Origin: Medakamo hakoo
Taxonomy: Eukaryota; Chlorophyta; Trebouxiophyceae; Coccomyxaceae
Length of the DNA stretch: 64,000 nt
Direction: 5' to 3'
NCBI GenBank assembly: GCA_026636295.1
Contig: CP089459.1
Location: forward strand, 310,001-374,000
Shown piece by piece: positions 8,688-18,037 of this stretch (position 1 is its first letter; each line of letters opens with the position of its first letter). The position numbers were made by a program, and so were the translations under genes. Below the pieces are notes generated by a model. It was not told the origin of the DNA. It ran no database searches and worked only from the letters and a program-made list of their open reading frames with translations.

Positions 8688-10671
8688 CCGGAGCTCGATC
8701 GGTCCCCTTATCGTCCGTTACACAAGGTACGTAGAAGGGCGGGGGAGGGCGGCGGCGGCGGGCCCGAGGCGAGACCGGCGCCACCATCTGGATCGACAGC
8801 AAGCCAAAATACCTTGGCCATTTCGAGTCCGAAAAGGAAGCCGCGGAAGCGTACGACAAGGAGGCGCGCGCCCAGCTCAAGGAGGGCGGCCGGGTCGCCA
8901 AGCTCAACTTTCCGAACGATGACGACAACGCTGACCTGTCCGCGCTGGAGAAGATCATCGCTGAAGCCAAGCGGGTCGGCGACGAGGCCGACGCCGCAGC
9001 CAAGATCAACGGCGCCCCGCCGCCCCCCCGCGGCAAGTCGTCCGGGTACGTCGGCGTGCAGAAAGCACCTAAGGGCAAGTGGCGCGCTAAAATCAATGAA
9101 ACCCACATTGGCTACTTCGAGTACGCGTCCTCTGCCGCGCTCGCGCTTGACAGCGCGGTGCGCGCGCTGCGCGGCGCGGCCGCCACGTTCAACTTTCCCC
9201 GCCGGGGCGAGACCAAGGCCGCCGTCACCGAAGCCGAGAAGGCTGCCGCCCGGGCCGTTCGGGCCGCCGCCCGGGCCGCTGCCCTGGCCGCTGCCCTGGC
9301 CGCCGCCCGGGCCGGCGACAATGAAACCCGGTCCGCTGCCGCCGCCGAAGCCGCACACATCTTCGCGCGTTTACCTGGCTACAGGCGAGACATCCCCGAC
9401 CTGGAGGGAAACCACCTGTGCAGCCTCCCCTGGGGCGTCAAACCCCCGCCGGCCCCGACCGCCGTGGTGTCGGAATCCAAACCGCCCTGGCAGCTGCGCG
9501 TCCTCCTGTGGAACGTGCGGTCGGCGCGCACCTTGACGGGCCACATCGATGATGCGTGCGAGTCCTTTCCGGGCGCCGAGCTCTGGCGCCTCTTCAACCG
9601 CATCCATCACCAAGCCTTGGACGCCTTCCTGTTCCAGGAGCACAGGTGGGGGCCTGGCGACGTCGACAAGTTGAAGGCTTTGCTCCAACTGCCTTCCCAC
9701 TGGACCGTCGTCCACGCGTCGGCGAGCCGCACCCGCAACGGGGAACCGCAGGAAGGCGGGTACTCGGGCTCCGGCATCGCCACGGCCCGCGAGCTGTTAG
9801 CCCAGTGGGCCACCCGGGAAGAAATCGAAGACCTGGACGAGTGGGACGACGTTGTGGACGGTGAAGGTGAGGAGGTGTTTTTTTTTCTTTGGAGTGGAGC
9901 GAGAGGGCGAGAGACAGAGAGAGAGAGAGAGAGAGAGCAGCACCGACCACGCGCGCCTTGGCCCGCCCCACGCCCCCCTCTCACACACACCTTTCCTCGC
10001 CCCGCCACCGCCCTCCCTCCCCAGGCCGCTTTGTTGCGGTCCTGACCCGCGACGGCGTCGTCCTGGTGTCTTTCTACGCCCCTCACGTCCAACTCTGGGA
10101 AATTTGGGGTAAGCTGCTGAAAACAAACGAAGCCTTTGCGTGGGAGCTGGGGCGGTGGACTCGCGCCATCAACGTCCTGGTCCGGCGCCTGAGCAAGCTG
10201 AGCGAAGCCACGGGGCACGCGCCCATCATCGTCGTCGGCGACTGGAACCAGGGCGCCCGCATCGACATCGTCGAGCGTAAGTTGGAGGAGGCCCGCCTGT
10301 TCCTGCCCCACCGCCACTCCCCTACGCGGGTTGACATGGGCCTGGACTTTTTCGCCGTGTCGAATAGCTTCAAAGGCTTCGTCGAACGCATGCGCATCGA
10401 CCCGGACGCTGGCGGGAGCGACCACCTCGGGGTTGTGGCGAGCGTGAACGTGCCGCCGGACCTGGTGCGCCGAGCGCGGGCGCGCCGGGCGCGACGGGCG
10501 CGCGCGGACGCGTTGGCGTTGCCGGCGCCGCCGCCGCCGCCGCCCCGGAAGCGGCCGCGACCGCCCGCCGACCAGAACATGCATGAGAGTGGGGAAGAAG
10601 GGGGTGAGAGTGGGGCCTCGGGGCGAGGACGGGCCGGGCGGCGGCGGACTGAAGCAGAGACTGATCATTGA
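8688..10671 (+). CDS. Two-AP2-domain protein fused to an endonuclease/exonuclease/phosphatase domain
   Basis: Proposed exons are 8688-8726, 8774-9866 and 10025-10671, about 592 residues with the 5' end unresolved. The first AP2 domain reads SPYRPLHK across a 47-base intron into TGATIWIDSKPKYLGHF, EAAEAYDKEA and LNFP. The second reads SSGYVGVQKAPKGKWRAKI, GYFEYASSAALALDSA and FNFP. An alanine-rich repeat follows, then an EEP-fold nuclease with LLWNVRS, FQEHRWG, VVGDWNQ, a DMGLDF segment and GGSDHLG, so all core metal-binding and catalytic motifs are present. The tail is basic (RRARARRARRARAD and KRPRPPAD), possibly a nuclear localisation or DNA-binding segment. AP2 domains bind DNA; EEP enzymes cut DNA, RNA or phosphoesters. 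The fusion is not one I recognise. A LINE-type endonuclease ancestor is possible, but no reverse transcriptase is adjacent. Confidence 0.7.
9241..9312 (+). repeat. Imperfect in-frame alanine-coding tandem repeat
   Basis: Short GC-rich units of the type GCCGCCCGGGCC and GCTGCCCTGGCC repeat about six times. They encode alternating AAARA and AALAA steps in the linker between the second AP2 domain and the nuclease domain. Confidence 0.6.
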
Positions 10672-10797
10672 GTGCCATGTAGCCCCCCCCCCCCCCCCCA
10701 CCCACCCCCACCCACCCACCCACCCACCCTCCCTCCGGCCTCCCCGCGCCCACCATCCACTCGAGAGAATGAGGTCGCCTGAGATCCGAGCACATTG
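10672..10797. repeat. C17 run and (CACC)n tract between convergent genes
   Basis: A run of 17 C (10683-10699) is followed by repeated CACC units up to about 10730. On the minus strand this gives many GGG and GGGG runs just past the stop of HGH1, a sequence able in principle to form a G-quadruplex in the shared 3' region. Confidence 0.7.
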
Positions 10798-12135
10798 TCA
10801 CTGCACACCCCAGCCCGCACCACCGCCCGCACTGCCGCCTCCGCCGCCTCCCCCTCCCTCCCCGCCCTCCTCCTCCCCCACCTCCTCCACGCCGCCCGCA
10901 TTGTCAAGGAACAGGCGCGCCGTCTTCTCCATGGCCTCGCACACGCCCGGCCCCTCCTCGCCCGCGTACGCCACGCGCAGCGCTTCGGGCGCGCCCACGT
11001 CCCACAGGGCGGCCCGGCCCGGCGCGGTGCCCGCGAGCGCGAGCACGGCTTCGGCCAGGGCTTCGCGCACGCCCTCGTCCGCGTCGGGCGGGCGGCGGGC
11101 GCCGGCGCTGGCGTCGACGTCGTCCTCCGTCTTGAGTGCGTCCACGCTGCCGCACAGGGCGATGAGGGCGGGCCGCAGCACGTCCGGAGACAGGACGGCG
11201 CCCATGGCGGCCGTGCCGGCGGCGAGGGTCCGAGCGCTCCCTCCGCCCCCTCCATCCCCTCCCTCTCCCTCTCCATCCCCTCCCTCCTCCGCGTCCGCCT
11301 GCGCGTGCGCCGCCGCCACGCAGCAGTTGCGCAGCGCGGCCGCACAGCCCGCCCGCCGCATGGCCGACGCATCGACCGCCAGGATCTGGGCGGCGGCGGC
11401 GGCCAGGCCGCCGGTGAGAGTGTCGGCGGACGCGTCTCCGCCACCCACCAACAGCGCCCGCCCGGCCGCCGTGCTCGTCACGTTTGTCAGCAGCGGCGCG
11501 ACCGCGTCCGTGCCGGAGCCACCACTCAGGAACGCACCCAGCAACCTGGCCAGGTTGGCGGCGCCTCCCGCGGCAGACCCGCCGGGCGCCAGCAGCGCTT
11601 CCGCGCCCGCCGCGTCCGCCGTCAGGTTGGCCAGGAGCCCCAGGCGCCGCTCGGCCCTCAACGACAGCGCCGCATGCCCACCATCATCATCATCCCTCAA
11701 CGCGTCCATGCACCGCGGGATGGCCCGGCAATCCCCTCGCAAAGCGTCCGCGGCGCCCGGGTCTTGGGCCAGGTTGACGAGCGCGCCGAGCGCGGCCTCC
11801 GCCGCGGTGGCGTTTGCCGGCGCGTTGCTGCAGCCCACACGCAGGAGCGAGGGTAAGAGCGTGGCGGATTTTGTCAGCAGGGTCTGTGCGCCATCTGTGG
11901 TGGCGGACAGGCCCAGCACGGCTTCCGACGCGCCCGCGGCGACCTGGTTTTTGGAGGGAGGGAAAAAGGTGAGCGCGCGTCTGCCCGTGCCTCTCTAGTA
12001 AGCCCGCCGCGGCCGTGATTATTTTCCCACCGCACCACTTACCTCTGGCCTGTCGGACGTCAGGAAATCAACTAATTCATCCAAGGGGTCGGCTGCTGCC
12101 GGCGCGGGCGCGTCGCCGGCGACAGGGTTGCCCAT
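10798..12135 (-). CDS. HGH1: HGH1 homolog (FAM203), armadillo-like eEF2 folding factor
   Basis: Exons are 12135-12043 and 11943-10798 (donor GTAAGT, acceptor AACCAG, phase 0), giving 412 residues. The N-terminus DPLDELVDFLTSDRPE joins VAAGASEAVLGL, the start of helical armadillo-like repeats. Family landmarks follow: ALGALVNLAQDPGAA, LLANLT, ANLARLLGAFL, LLTNVT and RRAGCAAALRNCC, then EALAEAVLALAGT and ALWDVGAPEAL near the end. In yeast and animals HGH1 helps TRiC/CCT fold translation elongation factor 2 in the cytosol. A glycine/glutamate-rich insertion (about 230-250) and a Gly/Glu tail are low complexity. The gene is divergent from plastid uL1 with 143 bases between starts. Confidence 0.85.
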
Positions 12136-12278
12136 TTTTGTTTTGATAGTGAGACGGCACTCGTCGTGGCCGGCGAGAGACAATTCCCCTCTCCACTCTT
12201 CTTTTTGCTTCCCCGGCGGCCCTCGCACGCACTGCGCGCCGTCTCTCTCCCAACAACTCACACTAAGCAAGGCCCCAC
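12136..12278. promoter_or_regulatory. Shared divergent promoter of HGH1 and plastid uL1
   Basis: The two start codons are 143 bases apart on opposite strands. The stretch is pyrimidine-rich toward the plus-strand gene. No TATA box or repeat is apparent. Confidence 0.4.
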
Positions 12279-13501
12279 ATGTTCGCCCTTCGCGCGCCTG
12301 CCGCGCCGGCGGTCCGCGCGCCTGCCGCGGCTCCTCGCGCCCGCCGGTCGTTTGTGGCCCGCGCCGAAGTCGCAGAGGCGCCGGCCGCCGACGCCGTGGA
12401 AGCGCCGACCGTCGTCGTCCTGGAAAAGAAACGGTCCCGCCGCTTTAAAGAAGCCAAGGCCAAGGTGGGTCTTTGCGTATGGGAGCTGTGGGCGGTGTGG
12501 TGGCGGAGGATGGCTGGCGGCGGTCGGGAAAGCAAGAGCCGTCTCCGGCTTGTTTTTTGTGTGGCCGTGGCGGGCGGCAGGGGGGCCGGGCGTCCTGGGC
12601 GCGGTGCGCACCTGCGCCGCCTCAAACCCGCTCTAGTCTATGCTTCGGCGGTATGGCAAGCAAGCTAGAGCACGTATGAGGGAGGCGAGCACGTCACACG
12701 CCCTTCGTGCGGTGTTTGCGACTGATTGGGAGGAGCAGCCGGCGTCGTGGCCTAGCCGCCGGCTCGTCCATCCCTACCACCTCCTCCTCTCTCACTTGTC
12801 TCTCCGCCACCACGAACAAAAAACTTCAGACGCCCGGCAAGGAAGTCGCCCTCGACCCGGCCGCCGCCATCGACGCCGTCCTCGCGACCGCGTCCGCCAA
12901 ATTCAACGAGTCCGTCGAATTCCACGCCCGCCTGAACATCGACCCCAAGTACGCGGACCAGCAGCTGCGTGCGACGGTTTCCTTGCCGGCCGGCACGGGC
13001 AAAGAGCTCCGCGTGGCCGTGCTGTGCAAGGCCGACGATGCGGCCGCCGCCAAAGAAGCCGGCGCCGATTTCGTGGGCGAGGACGACTTGATTGAAGAGA
13101 TCGCGGGCGGCATGATGGACTTCGACAAGCTGGTCGCGACGCCCGACCTCATGCCGAAGGTCGCGCGCCTGGGCCGTGCGCTGGGCCCGCGCGGCCTCAT
13201 GCCCAACCCGAAGGCCGGCACGGTCACGCCCGACGTCGCGTCTGCTGTGCGTGATTTCAAGGGCGGCAAGGTCGAGTACCGCGCCGACAAGGCCGGCAAC
13301 GTGCACGTGGCCATGGGCCGCGCGTCCTTCACGCCGGCCGCGCTGCTGCAAAACTTGAAGGCCGTCCAGGAGTCGATCGACGCCAACCGCCCGGCCGGCG
13401 CCAAGGGCGTCTACTGGAAGACGGCGTCCATGTGCTCGACGATGGGTCCGGGCGTTCGCATCAATTACGCGGCGCTGAGAGATCTGTCGGCGAAGGAGTG
13501 A
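12279..13501 (+). CDS. RPL1: Chloroplast 50S ribosomal protein L1 (uL1c)
   Basis: Exons are 12279-12464 and 12830-13501 (donor GTGGGT, acceptor CTTCAG, phase 0), giving 285 residues. Exon 1 encodes a transit peptide rich in Ala, Arg and Pro plus the lead-in [13 protein letters not shown]. Exon 2 holds the L1 fold, with [27 protein letters not shown], the hallmark block [20 protein letters not shown] and [11 protein letters not shown], and then [16 protein letters not shown]. uL1 forms the L1 stalk of the large ribosomal subunit and controls release of deacylated tRNA. The length and transit peptide place it in the plastid, not the mitochondrion. The 365-base intron again falls near the targeting-peptide boundary. 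Identification is firm. Confidence 0.95.
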
Positions 13502-13616
13502 GGGCTTGTGTATGCTGGGGAAGGGGTCGGGGCGGTCCCGGGGGGCGGGGAAAGCCACGGGGGCGGAGGAGAGAGTGAAAAAAAACTGCGTTCGGGTCAA
13601 ATTTTTCTTCTTCATT

Positions 13617-15620
13617 CTACAAGGCCACGTCTCGGAACCCGCCCGACGGCTCGCCACCACCGCCGCCATCCCCGCTGCCCTCGTCCACCAGGTCGTCGGA
13701 CAGCTCGCGGACTAAACCAGGGTTGCCACCACCGCCCGGCTGCCGGCGCTGCGACCCAGGCGCGGGGCCGAGCCGGGTGGACGGCAGGCTGGCGTCTACG
13801 GCCACAGCCGGCACGGCCGACGAACTGTCGTCACCACCGGGTCCGCTCGCCCGGCGTGGGGCGGACGCTCCCGCGGCAATGAGGTCCAGCGCGTCCAAGC
13901 CGCCGGCCGCGCGCAGGCCGCCCAACACACTGCCATCCTCCTCGTCGTCCGCGACGGCTGGGACCGTCCCCGGTTCGGACCAGGCGGGCGCGTCGGACCG
14001 GGGCAGGGTGGACGGGCCACCACCACCACCACCATGCAACAGCGGCGCGGCGGGCGCGGCGGGCGCCGCCGGCTCGCCCGTGGCGGACGTCGTCGACGTC
14101 GTCGGCGGGCTCTTCCCCAGGCGCGACGCCGTCGTCTCGGCACCCACGGCCAAAAAAGTCGTCGTCCGGACCACCGTTTTCGGCGTGCCGGGCTTGCCCG
14201 CACCGCCGACAGGACTGGCCGCTTCTCCGCCTTCGCCACCGGCGTTCCCGCCGCCGTCGCCGGCGTACAGCACGTAGTCCTGGTACGCCGGCGCGAACTG
14301 GTGGAGCGTGTCCGCGACCACGTCCCGGATGGAGAAGGCGTGGCGCATGGACTGCAAGTCGATGGCGCCGCGGGCGCCGTGGCCGACACCGCCGTTGGCG
14401 GTGTGGGTGGGCAGGGCAGGGCCGTCGGCCGCACCGCCGCCGCCGCGCTTGCCCGTGAGCGTCGCCCACACGCCCGCGGCCAGCCCGCGCAGGCCGCCAC
14501 TGCCACCGCCGCCGGGCGGCCCATACTCCGACGCCGGAAACGCGGCCAGCATGCCCAGGGATGCAGGCAGCATTTCCAGGCAGATGATGAAGTTCTGGAG
14601 GTTGGACCCCGCGCGCGGGGAGGGCAGGCCGCCCGCCGCGACCGCGATCGAGATGGCCAGGCCCTGCCAGAACGTCGCAAACACGACCGCCTTCACCAGG
14701 ACGAACTTGGAGAGTGGGCGGAAGGGGGCCAGCAGGTCGGCCGTGCCCATGTAGAAGAGGAGCAGGGCGTACAGGGCGACGGTGTACGTCACGTTGTACG
14801 CGAGCGTCAGCCACAGGTAGCCGTGCCGGGGCGACCAGTCGCCCTCCTCGTACCCGCCGCGCGCCGCGGCCGCGATCGTCGCCACGGCCAGGAGCGGCTT
14901 GACCAGCACGAATTGGAGGGCGCCGCGCTTGCACGCGCGCACGAAGCGGCCGTTGACGGGCATGGGCGGCAGGCAGCAGGTGCAGTGGCGGACGGAGGGC
15001 GCCAGGGCGTACCCCGCCATCGCGACCTCCACGCGCCCGGGCCCGCCCACGTACGCCAGGCACAGCGCCAGGAAGTTGTAGATGACCCAGGCTTCGTAGC
15101 AGTCGCGCACCGTGGCAAAGTACAGGGCTTGCGGCTGGAAGACCAGCGAGAAAAAGGAGGTGACGGCGTAAAAGGGCACCATGAAGACGATGCGCACGAT
15201 GTAGCGCTGGAGGTGGGGTGGGGGGCGAGGGGGGGAGGGACGGGGGGGGGGGGGGGGAGGGGAGGGGGTGCGATGTGCCGTGAGTGTTTTTTCCCGAGTT
15301 TAAAAACAGCCTGGACGAGGCGTGGGTCTGCACCCCTGACGCACCTGGTACGTCGGCTGGGTGTAGGACCGGAGGTGGGCGGCGATCTGTGGCATGTGTG
15401 AAGGGATGGAGGGGAGGGGAGGTCAGGTCAACACGCGGCCTGTTCGCCTTCCTCCGCCTTCCGTCGACGACAGCCGCCCACCACCTCCTCTCACCTGGTA
15501 GCACGTCACCAGCAGGGCCGACCAGGCGCACACGCCAGCCAGCGCCTGGTACAGCGGCGTGCCGTAGGCGTGGGAGGGCGGCGCGGGCGCCGGCGGGAGC
15601 GCCGGCGGCGCGTCGGCCAT
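13617..15620 (-). CDS. TMEM184/OSTalpha (DUF300, LAZ1-like) seven-helix membrane protein
   Basis: Exons are 15620-15495, 15386-15345 and 15206-13617 (donors GTGAGA and GTGCGT, phase 0 throughout), giving 585 residues. The second exon is only 42 bases and encodes IAAHLRSYTQPTYQ. It joins RYIVRIVFMVPFYAVTSFFS, the family signature of TMEM184, plant LAZ1 and OSTalpha. Further motifs include RDCYEAWVIYNFLAL, the Cys-rich CTCCLP loop, FVLVKP and NFIICLEMLPAS. Seven hydrophobic helices lie in the first ~300 residues. The remaining ~280 residues are a hydrophilic, Ala/Gly/Pro-rich tail. In plants LAZ1 acts at the vacuole membrane; the algal role is unknown. The intron before exon 3 has a 16-base C tract (G16 on the plus strand at 15242-15257). 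Confidence 0.88.
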
Positions 15621-15869
15621 GGCCCTCTTTTTATTGACGGGACGACGGGCACTGCCCGGAGTCCCGTGCTGTTGTTTTCGGAGGTCCGCGAGGAAGGAGA
15701 GGCGTGCGTGCCCTCGCCAGGCGAAAAGAAAAAGAGGAGAGGAGGGCCGCTCTCTCTCCTCCAGAGGAGACAGCGGCGCGGTTTCTATTCGCAAGTGCCG
15801 ACACCTGCGCCGGTTTTTTTCTCTGTTCACAACGAATTTACTAGTGCTTGCTCCGGGGGGCCAAAAAAA

Positions 15870-17762
15870 ATGACGGCCCCGCCCGACCTGGACCCGGCGC
15901 GCCGGCAGGTTGATCCCTCATCCTCCTCATCAGACAGCGAGGACGAGAGTGAGACGTCGTCGTCGTCGTCGCCGTCGCCGTCGTCGTCCGACGAGGAAAG
16001 CAGCGACCGCGACTGTCCGCCGCCACCAACCCAGCCGCCGCCGCTGCCGCCTTTACCGTCCGCCTCCACACCACCGTCTGCCTACGATTTAGCCGCCGCG
16101 CCACGCGACCTGCTCATCGCCATCGTCAAGGCCGCCCAGCGGGAAGGCCTGGGCGACGCGTGGAAGGCGCACGCTAAAACGGCCCGCCTGCCGCACGCCG
16201 ACCCGGCGCGCGCGCGGCCGGCCGCGCTGGTTGCCTTTGCGAGCGGGCTAGTGGCCGGTGGAGGGGCCGGAGCGCGACTAGTGGCTCGCCACGCGGCCGT
16301 GCACGAGCAGGTGACGGCCGAAGCCGCGGCGGCGGCGGCTGGTGCGGCGGCGGTGCGTGTGAGGCGCCACCACGTGGTCGCGGCCCCGCTCCCGCCCGTC
16401 GGGCTGACGGCCACGGCCGTGCACGCCCTTGTCCACCGCACGGCCGCGCACGCGCGCTTCGTGGACTCGTACACCTTCCCATCCACGGCGCGCGGGTGGG
16501 TGCGGGCACCCCGCCCCGCGCCGCTGCCGCCGCTCGCCCGCCCGCCGCCGGCCGCCACGCCCCCCCCACCGCTGCTGGCGCTGGATTGCGAGATGGTGGC
16601 GACGGAAGGGGATGCGAGCGCGCTGGTGCGGCTGGCGCTGGTACGGGCGCGCCCGACGGGCGTTGTGGAGGGTGGCGGTGAAGGGGAGGCGCCGGCCGCC
16701 TCCACCTCCACTGCCACCACCCCAGGCGCGCCGGGGCCAGCCGCGGCCGCCACCCTCGCCCGCCTCGGCTACGGCGCCGTCGACGTCTTGCTGGCCACGC
16801 TGGTGCGTCCAGACGGGCCTGTAGTTGACTGGCGCACGGCCATCACAGGACTAGGGCCCGGCTCCCTGGACGGCGCGCCGCTGTCGCGCCGGGCGGCCGC
16901 GCGCGCGGTCGCCGCTGCCATCGCCGACGCCCACTCCGCGTCTGTCGCGTCCGCCACCGCTGCCGGCGCGGATCTGTCCACCCTCCTCCCGCCCATCCTG
17001 GTCGGTCATGCCCTCCACCACGACTTGAAAGCCCTGAAACTGGACGCGGGGCCCGTCATCGACACGGCACTCGTCTTTTCGTACGCTGGCCTGCCGCGGT
17101 GCGCGCCTGGGCTCGCGGATTTACATGACGCCCTGTGCCCGGGTCCGCCGCTGCGCGTGGCTGCGCCTGCGGAAGGCGGGCCTGCCAACGCCCCCACCCC
17201 ACCCCACTGCTGCGTGGCGGACGCGGCGGCAGCACTGGCGCTGGCCGCGGTCGCAGCCGGCCACCCGCACGCGGGCGCGCCCGCTCCCGTACCCCCACCC
17301 GCCCGCAAAGTGCCGCGCGAAGCGCTGTGCCGCTTACTGGTGCACGGCTTGCCGCGTGCGGCTGTGCTGGCGGAAATTAAAAAGGAGGACGACGGAGGGG
17401 ATGAGCCGGACGAGGCGGCGCTGTCAGCTGCCGCCGCCCGCCTGGCCACCTCTTTCCTGACGGCCGCGGGCGCACCGCCGCCACCCTCCGTCGAGCCGGC
17501 GGGTCCAGCCAAGGCGTGGGCTGTGTACGCCGACCCAGCCGCCGCCGATGCCGCGTTCGGATCCTTGCCATCCGAACGGCGGGAGACGGACGCGCTGGGC
17601 AGAGCGCAAAAGGTCGTGGCGGCTGCGGGCCTGACCGCCAGGGTCCGCCGGTCGGCCGCGCATGCGGGGCTGACGCACGGCGTGGACCGGGGCCCCAAAC
17701 GGGATCGGGCGCCGGCCAGCGTGGCGCACGGGAAAAGACTGCGTGCGGCGGCGGGTGGGTAG
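15870..17762 (+). CDS. DEDDh exonuclease of the SDN/REXO family
   Basis: This is a single-exon gene of 630 residues. An acidic, serine-rich N-terminus with repeated SSSS and DEE runs precedes the exonuclease core. The metal-binding residues can be placed: D and E in LALDCEMV (about 238-244), D in GHALHHDLKALKL (about 380) and the H and D pair in HCCVADAAAAL (about 446-451). VDVLLATLVRPDGPVVDWRT and TAITGL fit the REXO/SDN pattern. A degenerate RRM-like end (AVYADPAAADAAFGSLP and GRAQKVV near 548-590) resembles plant SDN1-3. Those enzymes degrade mature small RNAs in a 3' to 5' direction, sometimes including methylated ones. RNA-exonuclease REXO1-type function is the alternative. The ATG at 15870 follows an A8 tract. 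Confidence 0.82.
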   Translation: MTAPPDLDPARRQVDPSSSSSDSEDESETSSSSSPSPSSSDEESSDRDCPPPPTQPPPLPPLPSASTPPSAYDLAAAPRDLLIAIVKAAQREGLGDAWKAHAKTARLPHADPARARPAALVAFASGLVAGGGAGARLVARHAAVHEQVTAEAAAAAAGAAAVRVRRHHVVAAPLPPVGLTATAVHALVHRTAAHARFVDSYTFPSTARGWVRAPRPAPLPPLARPPPAATPPPPLLALDCEMVATEGDASALVRLALVRARPTGVVEGGGEGEAPAASTSTATTPGAPGPAAAATLARLGYGAVDVLLATLVRPDGPVVDWRTAITGLGPGSLDGAPLSRRAAARAVAAAIADAHSASVASATAAGADLSTLLPPILVGHALHHDLKALKLDAGPVIDTALVFSYAGLPRCAPGLADLHDALCPGPPLRVAAPAEGGPANAPTPPHCCVADAAAALALAAVAAGHPHAGAPAPVPPPARKVPREALCRLLVHGLPRAAVLAEIKKEDDGGDEPDEAALSAAAARLATSFLTAAGAPPPPSVEPAGPAKAWAVYADPAAADAAFGSLPSERRETDALGRAQKVVAAAGLTARVRRSAAHAGLTHGVDRGPKRDRAPASVAHGKRLRAAAGG

Positions 17763-18037
17763 AGAGAGGAGGGAGGTGGGTGCCGTGTGTCCTGTGTGTG
17801 AAATGCTTTCCCCGCAAACCGAGTCCCCCGCCGCTGCGTGTCCCGTCATGCCGTCTCTCCTTTTCTTTGCCTCACACGCACACACATCCCCACGCACGCG
17901 CTACGTGTGCTGTGGGGAGGTGGGGTCACCCGCGCCTCTCACCCGCCTCTCCCCATTCTTTCTCTGACTTGCTTCCACGCCCGCCCCGCTCGCAGCTTTC
18001 CGCCACCGACACACACGTCCACCGCCGTCCGCGGTCA

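Noticed and set aside
8688-10671. Reading the AP2/nuclease gene as a LINE retrotransposon
   Set aside because: No reverse transcriptase, poly-A tail or target-site duplication is seen. Both flanks are ordinary single genes and the locus is spliced.
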